DNA of 56,299 nucleotides from Clostridia bacterium (GTDB lineage: Bacteria > Bacillota > Clostridia > Oscillospirales > CAG-272): positions 1 through 56,299 of the forward strand of contig JAGDBK010000125.1 in assembly GCA_017959065.1 (NCBI GenBank), written 5' to 3'. Positions 1 through 7,317 of the stretch are shown here, one piece after another (position 1 is the stretch's first letter; each line of letters begins with the position of its first letter). The notes below the pieces were generated by a model that made no database searches, was not told the DNA's origin, and was given only the letters and a program-made list of their open reading frames with translations. A program made the position numbers and the translations under genes.

Positions 1-68
1 ATAGAGGGCAGAAGTAGCTTAGTGAGGATAGACGTACAGGGCAGGCAGATAGCAATATATCATTAGCT

Positions 69-141
69 GAACCGCCGCTTGCGGGACCGCATGAGCGGTG
101 GTGTGGGAGGACGGGGGTTAGCCACCCCCTCCTACCCGATT
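69..141 (+). mobile_element. Group II intron, 3' end (domains V and VI), partial
   Basis: The RNA folds exactly as the 3' end of a bacterial group II intron. Domain V: ACCGCCGCT (71-79) pairs with AGCGGTGGT (94-102), TGCG (80-83) with CGCA (88-91), a GGAC tetraloop (84-87) caps it, and a two-base bulge TG (92-93) lies on the 3' side. Domain VI: GGGAGG (105-110) pairs with CCT and CCC (131-137), leaving A134 bulged as the lariat branch point; GGGGGT (113-118) pairs with ACCCCC (124-129). The intron should end near CCCGAT (135-140), with the 3' exon following. The reverse transcriptase/maturase and 5' part would lie left of position 1. The intron points tail-to-tail at the next gene. Whether the full element is intact cannot be seen. 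Confidence 0.87.
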
Positions 142-156
142 CGAAGAATAGCCGCA

Positions 157-708
157 TCATACTGAAAAAACAATCTGATCATTGAGCCCTTTCAGCGCTT
201 CCCTGAGTGAAGGCCAGTCGCCTTTCTTAAAAGCGCTTTTGTATATGTGCAGGGACTCTCCGGATTTAAAATGGATTTTGACATCGTCTTTCTTCTCGGT
301 GATCTCGTCAATGTTAAGGTATTCGTATTCAACAGGGCTCTCATCTCCGGAAAACACGATTCGTCCGGTGTCGAAAACGACTGTATGCTTCCATATCTTT
401 CCTTCAAGCTTGCCCGGCTTGGCCCCGTACAGTTTAACGCAAAGTCCGTAGTTTCTTCTTGCCTTTACTATGGATGAGAAGCAGGAAAAATAGACGGATA
501 GCAGTCCGAGCGCAAAAAACAGGATCGGAACGCCGTACGCGCTGCTTTTCAGGTTGACCAGTAAAATGGTGATCAGTATTCCGAAAATGATATAAAGGAT
601 CCCCATAGAAAGAAGAACGACAAATCTTTTGCTCTTCCTCGGATCGAACAATCCTTCCAGTTCCCAGGAAAGATATTTTTTCCAGGTTACGATGTATTCG
701 TTTTCCAT
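157..708 (-). CDS. YcxB-like membrane protein
   Basis: A 183-residue protein with two adjacent hydrophobic segments (about residues 28-50 and 55-80) and a soluble C-terminal half. The C-terminal stretch contains the pattern of the YcxB-like domain: a beta-rich segment with EYEYLNIDEI, KIHFKSGESL and a final helix SLREALK. Members are small bacterial inner-membrane proteins of unknown function. No strong ribosome binding site precedes the ATG at 708, so the start is only moderately supported. It reads in the same direction as the CBM9-like gene 200 bp upstream and is probably separate from it. The stop lies just after the 3' end of the group II intron, in opposite orientation. Confidence 0.65.
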   Translation of the reverse strand: MENEYIVTWKKYLSWELEGLFDPRKSKRFVVLLSMGILYIIFGILITILLVNLKSSAYGVPILFFALGLLSVYFSCFSSIVKARRNYGLCVKLYGAKPGKLEGKIWKHTVVFDTGRIVFSGDESPVEYEYLNIDEITEKKDDVKIHFKSGESLHIYKSAFKKGDWPSLREALKGLNDQIVFSV

Positions 709-819
709 CAGACTACATGCAAAGATATCTGTTTGCCCTGATGAGAATCAGTTGTTGAACTGATTTCGGACGCGCAGAGTATCCTTGCGTTCTCCTCGGT
801 GAATTTGAGTACCGGTATC

Positions 820-858
820 CTTTGCCGGGGATATGGCCGAAGGCGCAGGCCGGCAAAT
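820..858. other. Nested hairpin in the 709-908 gap
   Basis: TTTGCCGG (821-828) and CCGGCAAA (850-857) form a perfect 8-bp stem enclosing a second possible helix around GGCC (835-838). The loop holds CCGAAGG followed by GCA, which faintly recalls the glycine riboswitch core, but the other conserved blocks are not convincing and no plus-strand gene follows. It lies between two minus-strand genes and could be a processing or termination structure without a U-tract. Confidence 0.25.
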
Positions 859-908
859 CTATCCGGGTAAGAGATTGAAGCAGAAAAAGGAAAAATCTTC
901 AGAGTTAA

Positions 909-1511
909 TCACTCGATTACCAGCCTGCCAAAGAATTCAGGACGGTGAAAGTCCGGTATCTGACTGTCTACTTCGTTCCACATACCGAAGTGCGGGAAAG
1001 CGGTCTCATCTCCGCACTTGTAGAAATTCGCGTAAAAAGAGTATCCGCGGACGAAATCATTTCTGTCCACACTGAACAGGTCCTCTATAACGTCCATCTT
1101 AAGGGTGAACAGGACCCCCCATCCGTCGCCGGTCCGGATCGGTTCCGCGTCAAATCTTTCAGAGACATCGATCCTGTCATGTCTGGAGGTCCCGCACTGG
1201 GCGAGCAGAGCCGCATTTGCATTTGTTTCAAGATTGACATACCGCATGTTTTCGGGGTCAAATCTAGCAAAGAATTCCAGCGCACTGTCAAGGCAAACAG
1301 ATGAGCCTTTTTCGGTAAATCTGGCAAGAGGGTCTTTTTCCGCAGAGAACATTCTTACATAGAATCCGTCGTCGGGCACAAGGGCGACCTGGGCGTAAGA
1401 GAACGGTTCATACCCCTTTTCCCACTTGAAATTGCATATCAGCGCCTTAGGGACAGACAGGAAATCGATGCTTTTTTTCGAATCAAAAGATTTTACCGGA
1501 TAATCAGCCAT
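909..1511 (-). CDS. CBM9-like carbohydrate-binding protein
   Basis: A 200-residue protein resembling the stand-alone 'carbohydrate-binding family 9-like' proteins (DOMON/CBM9 beta-sandwich fold). Diagnostic features are the aromatic-rich centre with GWGVLFTLKMDVIEDLF, the segment GYSFYANFYKCGDE, and the terminal pattern HFGMWNEV followed by DFHRPEFFGRL, which ends many members. No signal peptide is visible, so it is probably cytoplasmic. GGAGGT stands 8 bases before the ATG. It lies 50 bp downstream of the large exported-protein gene on the same strand, so the two are probably co-transcribed. The family is often found beside glycoside-degradation genes; the ligand here is unknown. Confidence 0.72.
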   Translation of the reverse strand: MADYPVKSFDSKKSIDFLSVPKALICNFKWEKGYEPFSYAQVALVPDDGFYVRMFSAEKDPLARFTEKGSSVCLDSALEFFARFDPENMRYVNLETNANAALLAQCGTSRHDRIDVSERFDAEPIRTGDGWGVLFTLKMDVIEDLFSVDRNDFVRGYSFYANFYKCGDETAFPHFGMWNEVDSQIPDFHRPEFFGRLVIE

Positions 1512-1561
1512 AAGAAAAAACCTCCGCTGTTATAAAGGAATTCTGCAATGATGCCGAATGG

Positions 1562-4500
1562 CTACTGCTTTTTTCTGCTTAATATCAGAATAGTGAAGAC
1601 TGAAATCAGGGCAATAACAATGATACCCATGAATATTGCGGGACTGTTGACAGGCTTTGTGTCTTCGCGTTTGGCTTCGGATCTGAGCTGGAGATCGGAA
1701 ATGCTTTTTTCAAGGTCATCGTCATTTAGTTCCGTACTGTGTCCTGAAATCGAAAAAGTGTAAAAATCCGTTCCGGCATCCAGCCCCGATACGATGATTT
1801 TCATATAATCGAAAACAGCATATGCGGCCAGCTCGGAAAGATCGCAGACGACTGTCTTCCGTCCGGAAATGACAAATGAATACTCCACGATTCCGCTTCT
1901 GTTTCCGAAGACTACTTTTACCGGGGTCCCGTGAGAGGATTCCGGCAGTTCCAGATCTACCGAGACATAAGGAGTCAGGCTGAAATCCGTAGCCTTTTTG
2001 AATCGGCACACGGTTCCTGTCCGGTCTGTTCCGACGGAGGTCGTTCGCAGTCTTCTGGCCCCGTAGAGAGAACTGCTTGATACAGTGGTCCCGAGCTCCG
2101 AGGGATAGAATCCGCCGCTTCCGTAAAGCTCGGTAAAATTGAAGTAGTCATATGTCCCGGCTGTGTTCAGCGGGAGTTCTTCGATCGTCTTACCGGATAT
2201 CCTGGACAGGCATTCTGCCTTTATGCTCTCAAACAAACGGGATGCATCTTCCGGAAGGCCTTCGATAAGGTCTGCCACCGGATCTGAAAAGCTGATATCC
2301 GCAAGTCCGTGGCTGTCCCAGATGGAGAGGATGCTGTCTTTCTCGTCATCTCCGCACTCGCGCAGGTCAACGGCAAATAAGGAAACGTCCTGATTCAGAA
2401 ACATTTTCAGAACAGAATAGACATAACTGTCCGCAAGCGGTTCCGAAAGGCTGCCGGGCTTCCATACGTACATTATTCGGTCGGCTTTGACCGTCCCGTC
2501 TGAAAAAATACTTTTTAGACAGGATGAAAGAATCTCGGGACGGGCGGCAGCAAAGAATTCGCCGTCATAATCATTTAATGGATCGGAGATTCCATCGATA
2601 CACAGCGACCATTTGAAATCTCCCTTTTCCTTGATCTCTGACGCGAGTGCATTCAAAAAGCAGCTTGCGGGATAATCTTTTGTATTCTCAAAAGGCATCG
2701 ATCCGTAAACAGAATCCGAAACGGATGCGAAAACTGTCATTTCAGGATTTGCTTCATACAGCGCAGCGCTTATTATGCCCATCGTGTCAGTGTATTTATC
2801 AACGTACGAAGAGAATGTTTCTGAAACGGGGTACTTATCCGGATCTGTCCCTGAATAACTGTTGGCGTGTTCTCCCAGTATTATACCCGATACTCGCCCG
2901 TTCTCCCTGCCGTTATACCTTTCGGCGATGAAATTGCTGATTATGTAAATATCCGTGGCCGTGTCCTGGCTTTCTGCGAGAATACCGGCGCATGACCCTG
3001 CGGAATCATTTTCCGTGAGCCTTATGTACACGTCACCGCACGCGGCTCTGATCTTTGTATCGAGCCGCTTCACAACTTCACTGTTGTAATATCTGTATAT
3101 GTTGTCATGCTTGTGGATGAACACCGTCTTCCCGGAAGAAGTCAATTCATCGACTGCAAGATCGATTACCGTAAAACTGCTTGCTGCATCGGAAGAGTCA
3201 TATCTGTCGCCGATTATTACTCCGTCCAGGTCCTTCGTCTTTTTATCCGTTCCTGAGGAACCTCCCTGCGATGACTGAACAAACACCGGCGATCCGACAA
3301 AAACGGGAGTCTGATCCTGGCTCTGCGGGATTATGCAGACCAGATATTTTTTTGTCATTGCGGAACGGTCGCCGTTGTTGGATATCCTGAACTCGTATTT
3401 CATCGATATCGGGATTGTCGACAGCGGAGAAGCAAAAGTCAGAGTTTCCTGCGATATCTGTTCGCCCGGAGACAGGGCATAAAGTGCAAGCGACGACCCG
3501 CTGTAGCCGGATACGATTTCGGATACGATGGTCCCTCTAACGACTGTCGTGTTTCCGTCATTGCTGAGAACGGCCTCCGAAAAGGTCCCTCCCGGCGCGG
3601 AAAACCCGGTCAGTCCGAGTTCGACCGGCATAATCCGCCTGAATTTGACGGTACCGCTTGCAGAGCTGCTTTCGACAGCGAGAGTCCACCTGACCGCAGT
3701 CCCGATATTTGACGCTTCAAGAAGAATAATTCCCGTTTTGCCACCGCTGAGGTCGACAGTCTTAGACATATTGCCTATCACCGCCGATCCGTCCGAGGTA
3801 ATATACGAGAATCTGAGCTTCCCGTCAAAACTGTTTTCAGCCACTTCTATAAGAACGCCGTCTGCCGCGCTGTACTCAAATCCGGGCAAAGAAGCTGAAA
3901 TATATCTGTCACTGGCGGTGTCGAACACCAGAAGGCTGTTCTCAAACTGTGCATTTCCGTTGGCTTTATGGTATTCAGCTGAATAGAGCCTGTCGAGGAT
4001 GTCTTCATCCATATGCCCGGAAGCGGAGACCGCGCCTATATAAAAATTAAAAGTCCCGTTCTTCTCAGGCATGCCTTTGAGTCTGACTGAAATGTAGTCT
4101 ATGCTGTCCCGAAAGCTTTGGGATGCAATGCCCAGCTCTATGCTCTGCCATGTACCTGTTTTTAAGTTTTTTGTAACAGATGCGGAATGCTCTCCGGAAG
4201 AAATGGTCAGGACCGCTTCCAGAACTCGGTCGGCTTCACTCTCCATCATAACGTTTAGAGATATCTTTCCGTAATAGTGAAGCGATACTGGAATGTCAAA
4301 AGTCCGGCTTACCAGGGCTGTTACTTCCTCCTCCGGTTCATGCTCTCCGGTCGATATCATCAGAGCCGGAACTATTTCAGAGCTGTCGGGTAATTCCGCC
4401 TGCACGGGTTCAATTCTGACAGTGTCATCTTCTGAATGCCAGGGCATTGAATCGGGATCATATTCGAATTTATCTATTATCAGACCCTGAGGGGCGGACG

Positions 4501-4648
4501 AGGACGGATCGACATCTGCGGAAAGGACCGGGAGAGAAAAAAGTATTGCAAGCAGCAAGGCGGCTGATGTTAAGTATACAATACCAAGTCCGGACCGAAC
4601 GGATCCGGGTGACCGGAGCAAAGCACGGTCCATGATTCTAATTAACAA
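1562..4648 (-). CDS. Large exported, C-terminally membrane-anchored protein
   Basis: 1028 residues. A basic N-terminus and a hydrophobic stretch (about 22-42, ending SLPVLSA) form a signal peptide; a single transmembrane helix (about 1000-1022) followed by SRKKQ anchors the C-terminus, so almost the whole chain should be outside the cell. The first 450 residues look like beta-sandwich modules. The middle (about 480-850) alternates helices and strands and contains VFIHKHDNIYRYYNSE and GIILGEHANSYSG, suggesting a glycosidase-like TIM barrel, possibly DUF5722-related. A last beta domain (about 870-980) precedes the anchor. The start is a TTG at 4648 with AGGAGG 7 bases upstream; a downstream ATG at 4633 is poorly spaced. 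Substrate is unknown; a polysaccharide-related surface role is inferred from the CBM9-like neighbour. Confidence 0.6.
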   Translation of the reverse strand: MLIRIMDRALLRSPGSVRSGLGIVYLTSAALLLAILFSLPVLSADVDPSSSAPQGLIIDKFEYDPDSMPWHSEDDTVRIEPVQAELPDSSEIVPALMISTGEHEPEEEVTALVSRTFDIPVSLHYYGKISLNVMMESEADRVLEAVLTISSGEHSASVTKNLKTGTWQSIELGIASQSFRDSIDYISVRLKGMPEKNGTFNFYIGAVSASGHMDEDILDRLYSAEYHKANGNAQFENSLLVFDTASDRYISASLPGFEYSAADGVLIEVAENSFDGKLRFSYITSDGSAVIGNMSKTVDLSGGKTGIILLEASNIGTAVRWTLAVESSSASGTVKFRRIMPVELGLTGFSAPGGTFSEAVLSNDGNTTVVRGTIVSEIVSGYSGSSLALYALSPGEQISQETLTFASPLSTIPISMKYEFRISNNGDRSAMTKKYLVCIIPQSQDQTPVFVGSPVFVQSSQGGSSGTDKKTKDLDGVIIGDRYDSSDAASSFTVIDLAVDELTSSGKTVFIHKHDNIYRYYNSEVVKRLDTKIRAACGDVYIRLTENDSAGSCAGILAESQDTATDIYIISNFIAERYNGRENGRVSGIILGEHANSYSGTDPDKYPVSETFSSYVDKYTDTMGIISAALYEANPEMTVFASVSDSVYGSMPFENTKDYPASCFLNALASEIKEKGDFKWSLCIDGISDPLNDYDGEFFAAARPEILSSCLKSIFSDGTVKADRIMYVWKPGSLSEPLADSYVYSVLKMFLNQDVSLFAVDLRECGDDEKDSILSIWDSHGLADISFSDPVADLIEGLPEDASRLFESIKAECLSRISGKTIEELPLNTAGTYDYFNFTELYGSGGFYPSELGTTVSSSSLYGARRLRTTSVGTDRTGTVCRFKKATDFSLTPYVSVDLELPESSHGTPVKVVFGNRSGIVEYSFVISGRKTVVCDLSELAAYAVFDYMKIIVSGLDAGTDFYTFSISGHSTELNDDDLEKSISDLQLRSEAKREDTKPVNSPAIFMGIIVIALISVFTILILSRKKQ

Positions 4649-4774
4649 ATCAGCACCTCCTCTCCGGCGTTTGCCGGACTGATCTGAAAAAAGCAGAATC
4701 GTCCTGAAATACCATAATACCGCAGAGCGAGAAATTCGAAAAAGACTTCGCGCGCTGCGGCTGCTTCCTTATGA

Positions 4775-4804
4775 ATTATAACATGTACGGTCGATCATAG
4801 TCAA
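4775..4804 (-). promoter_or_regulatory. Sigma-A promoter of the exported-protein gene
   Basis: On the minus strand TTGACT (4804-4799), an 18-bp spacer and TATAAT (4780-4775). This gives a leader of roughly 120 nt before the TTG start at 4648. Confidence 0.7.
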
Positions 4805-4968
4805 TAACAATGATATGGGGGGCCGTGCCCGGGGATGACCGGGACATTCCTCAAAGTTTGTGACGCCCTTTTCCTGTCATAAGCCGCGCAAGTTCCGATC
4901 TGCCTTGCCCTAAACGTGCAAAATGCCGCAAAAAGTTTGAAGAAACGGGGAAAAAAACCGGAAAACCA

Positions 4969-4997
4969 TTGATTTTCAAATGAACTTGTGCTATACT
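4969..4997 (+). promoter_or_regulatory. Sigma-A promoter of the rimP-infB operon
   Basis: TTGATT (4969-4974), a 17-bp spacer and TATACT (4992-4997). Transcription should begin near 5004, just before the leader hairpin. Confidence 0.75.
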
Positions 4998-5020
4998 TCA
5001 CAACGATATGTGAGTAGATG

Positions 5021-5048
5021 GAGAGTGGGTTGTCCCACTCTCTGTTTT
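5021..5048 (+). promoter_or_regulatory. rimP leader hairpin, possible attenuator
   Basis: GAGAGTGGG (5021-5029) pairs perfectly with CCCACTCTC (5034-5042) across a TTGT loop, followed at once by TGTTTT. It sits in the first 45 nt of the predicted transcript, so it may act as an attenuator or 5' stabiliser for the operon. The uridine run is short. Confidence 0.6.
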
Positions 5049-5072
5049 ATGTACGGAAAGGATCCTTTTTCA

Positions 5073-5549
5073 ATGAAGAAAAACGACGGACATATCTCTG
5101 AAACGGTGGCGGCGCTTGTCGGACCGTCTGTCAGCGGTCTCGGTTATGATCTTTGGGACGTGGAGTACGAAAAAGACGGCCCGGATTGGTTTCTGAGGGT
5201 GATAATCGATTCTTCCGACGGAATTAAACTTGAGGACTGCGAGAGAGTCCACAGAACGATTGAACCCATAATCGACGATGCGGATCCGATTCAGGACAGC
5301 TATTATCTCGAGGTCTCTTCTCCCGGGGTGGAGAGGGAACTGAAAAAAGAGAAGCATATCAAAGCGTCGATCGGTCAGGAAGTGGACGTCAAGCTTTTTT
5401 CCGCTCTGGACGGGAAGAAGCATTACAGGGGGATCCTTAAAGATTATTCCGGAGAAAACATCGTCATAGCGACCGGCGAGGGGGAAAAAGCCATTCCCTG
5501 CAAACAGATCTCGAAGATCATGACAGTATTCGATTTCAGTCAGATGTAA
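5073..5549 (+). CDS. rimP: Ribosome maturation factor RimP
   Basis: 158 residues, the usual RimP length. It shows the expected N-terminal alpha/beta domain (VSGLGYDLWDVEYEKDGPDW, LRVIIDSSDGI), the conserved stretch SYYLEVSSPGVEREL, and the C-terminal SH3-like half (VDVKLF, HYRGILKDY). RimP binds the 30S subunit and assists its maturation. The frame stays open upstream to 4980, but that part lies over the promoter and leader hairpin, so the ATG at 5073 with GGAAAGGA upstream is taken as the start. It is the first gene of the rimP-nusA-rnpM-ylxQ-infB operon. Confidence 0.93.
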   Translation: MKKNDGHISETVAALVGPSVSGLGYDLWDVEYEKDGPDWFLRVIIDSSDGIKLEDCERVHRTIEPIIDDADPIQDSYYLEVSSPGVERELKKEKHIKASIGQEVDVKLFSALDGKKHYRGILKDYSGENIVIATGEGEKAIPCKQISKIMTVFDFSQM

Positions 5550-5605
5550 ACAAATCATAGCTGGGTGAATGTATCATATTTGCAATATTTTAGGAGGACT
5601 TGATA

Positions 5606-6631
5606 ATGAATTCAGAGTTTTTCAACGCCCTGGATCAGCTTGAGAAAGAAAAAGGCATACCCAAAGATTATATGCTGGAACGGGTGGAAGCGGCTCTAAT
5701 CAGCGCATACAAGCGCGATTCCGGCGGATACAGCAACGTGAGAGTTGCGATAGATGACAAAAAGAAGACAGTAAAGCTCTTTCAGGTAAGAAACATAGTC
5801 GAGGAAGTGACTAACGAGGCCACGGAGATTTCCCTTGAAGACGCGAAAAAGCTGAATTCGAGGAACAAACTCGGCGGTGTCGTTGAGATAGAAGTCAAGA
5901 CCAAAAACATGCGCAGACTGGGCGCTCAGGCCGCAAAGCAGGTTATAATTCAGGGAATCAGAGAAGCAGAGCGCAACATAATCATTAACCAGTATGAGAG
6001 CAAAAAAGAGGAAATAATCACAGCCGTCGTGCTCAGCATAGACGAGGCTACCGGCAGCGCGGTGCTTGATACCGGAACGAGCGAGGCTGTCATGCTTAAA
6101 TCGGAGCAGATCCCGAATGAGCAGCTGAAGCCCGGCGACAGGATCAAGGTATACGTCACCGAGGTGAGACGAGACAGCCGCGGACCAATAGTCACCCTGA
6201 CCAGAAACAGCATCGGGTTCCTGAAAAGACTGTTCGAACTTGAAGTCCCGGAGATAATGGACGGGGTGGTCACCATAAAAGGCGTATCCCGTGAAGCGGG
6301 TTCAAGAAGCAAGATAGCCGTTGCCTCAAGAGACAAGAACGTTGATCCCGTAGGTGCCTGCATCGGTTCCAAAGGCATGAGGATAAATCACATTGTCGAG
6401 GAGCTCCATGGAGAGAAGGTCGATGTTATAGATTACAGCGACAATCCGGACAAGTTCATACGTTCCGCATTGTCTCCTGCTGTTGTAAACACGGTTGAAT
6501 TCGACGGCGAAAGATCCTGCAGAGTCTATGTGGATCAGGATCAGCTTTCCCTTGCAATCGGTAAAGAAGGTCAGAACGCTCGTCTTGCGGCAAGGCTGAC
6601 CGGATTCAAGATTGACATAAAGGTTAAATAG
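5606..6631 (+). CDS. nusA: Transcription termination/antitermination factor NusA
   Basis: 341 residues with the Gram-positive architecture: N-terminal RNA-polymerase-binding domain (1-125), S1 domain (about 130-198), then two KH domains (about 200-341) containing VGACIGSKGMRI and LAIGKEGQNARLAARLTG. The acidic repeats found at the C-terminus in proteobacteria are absent, as normal in Clostridia. NusA binds RNA polymerase and nascent RNA and modulates pausing and intrinsic termination. AGGAGG (5592-5597) stands 8 bases before the ATG at 5606; an in-frame TTG at 5600 is too close to it. Second gene of the operon. Confidence 0.97.
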   Translation: MNSEFFNALDQLEKEKGIPKDYMLERVEAALISAYKRDSGGYSNVRVAIDDKKKTVKLFQVRNIVEEVTNEATEISLEDAKKLNSRNKLGGVVEIEVKTKNMRRLGAQAAKQVIIQGIREAERNIIINQYESKKEEIITAVVLSIDEATGSAVLDTGTSEAVMLKSEQIPNEQLKPGDRIKVYVTEVRRDSRGPIVTLTRNSIGFLKRLFELEVPEIMDGVVTIKGVSREAGSRSKIAVASRDKNVDPVGACIGSKGMRINHIVEELHGEKVDVIDYSDNPDKFIRSALSPAVVNTVEFDGERSCRVYVDQDQLSLAIGKEGQNARLAARLTGFKIDIKVK

Positions 6632-6635
6632 ACAT

Positions 6636-6926
6636 ATGGCAGAGCTGAAAAAAAGGAAAGTCCCGGAACGCAGGTGTCTAGGCTGCAATGTGAGTAAGCC
6701 GAAATCCGAACTGATCAGGGTCGTACGCGCTCCCGACGGAACAGTTTCACTCGATTTTAGAGGCAAAAAATCCGGCCGCGGAGCATATGTCTGCAGAGAT
6801 CGGAAATGCCTTGAGAAGGCAGTAAAGTCGAAGAGGATTGCCAAAAACCTAGAGTGCGAGATACCGGAAGAGGTCATGAAGATGCTTTTCGAGGAAATTG
6901 AATCCGGAGAAGATGATCATGAATGA
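6636..6926 (+). CDS. rnpM: YlxR family protein (RnpM-like)
   Basis: 96 residues of the YlxR/DUF448 family: RKVPERRCLGC near the N-terminus, SELIRVVRAPDG, and GRGAYVCRDRKCLEKA, giving the four conserved cysteines and basic RNA-binding face of the family. In Bacillus subtilis the protein has been linked to RNase P and renamed RnpM. It starts 4 bp after the nusA stop and overlaps ylxQ by 8 bp, so the three are translationally coupled. The acidic C-terminal tail (EEIESGEDDHE) is partly a consequence of that overlap. Confidence 0.9.
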   Translation: MAELKKRKVPERRCLGCNVSKPKSELIRVVRAPDGTVSLDFRGKKSGRGAYVCRDRKCLEKAVKSKRIAKNLECEIPEEVMKMLFEEIESGEDDHE

Positions 6927-7251
6927 CAGGATTCTCGGGCTTCTTGGGCTGTGTTATAAGGCCGGGAAGCTGTCCTTCGGTGCGAACCTCGCCTGTGAGG
7001 CAGTTTCTCGTGGGGCACCGCTGGCAATAGTATCGTCGGACGTGTCATCAAATACCGAAAAGAGGATTCGGGACAAGTGCTCATTTTACGGGAGCAGATT
7101 CAAAAAAGTCAGCTACGCGTCTTCAGCTATCGGACATGCTATCGGAAAGGAAAGCGCGATTGCGGCCGTAGCGGTAACTGACGGCGGATTATCCGGAAGG
7201 CTGATCGAACTGATCGATCTCTCAGAAGGCTCCGGAGATAATAATCTATAA
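6919..7251 (+). CDS. ylxQ: L7Ae-family ribosomal protein YlxQ
   Basis: 110 residues with the L7Ae/L30e/Gadd45 fold: ILGLLGLCYKAGKLSFG at the start, LAIVSSDVSSNTEKRI in the middle, IGKESAIAAVAVTD near the end. Members bind kink-turn RNA; YlxQ is the version fixed between ylxR and infB in Bacillota. Possible starts are a TTG at 6898 and ATGs at 6913 and 6919. GGAGA (6906-6910) is best spaced for 6919, which also gives the classic ATGAATGA overlap with the upstream stop. A 66-nt AT-rich gap separates it from infB. Confidence 0.9.
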   Translation: MNDRILGLLGLCYKAGKLSFGANLACEAVSRGAPLAIVSSDVSSNTEKRIRDKCSFYGSRFKKVSYASSAIGHAIGKESAIAAVAVTDGGLSGRLIELIDLSEGSGDNNL

Positions 7252-7317
7252 TTTTAATAATAATTTTTTTGAGTTCCATTCTTTGCAAGAAAGGAGTTCA
7301 TAGCCTGTGACGGGGCT

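Larger units (their letters stand above)
4649..5072. other. Divergent intergenic region
   Basis: A 424-bp gap between the minus-strand surface protein and rimP. It holds one promoter for each side (4775-4804 minus, 4969-4997 plus) and the rimP leader hairpin. The stretch 4805-4968 shows no convincing gene, RNA or repeat. Confidence 0.7.

Noticed and set aside
820..866. Glycine riboswitch
   Set aside because: Only one short block is similar; the remaining conserved blocks and a suitable downstream gene are missing.
833..1075. 80-codon plus-strand frame
   Set aside because: Mostly antisense to the CBM9-like gene, with no ribosome binding site or family resemblance.
4980..5072. N-terminal extension of RimP
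   Set aside because: It would start upstream of the -10 box and run through the leader hairpin.
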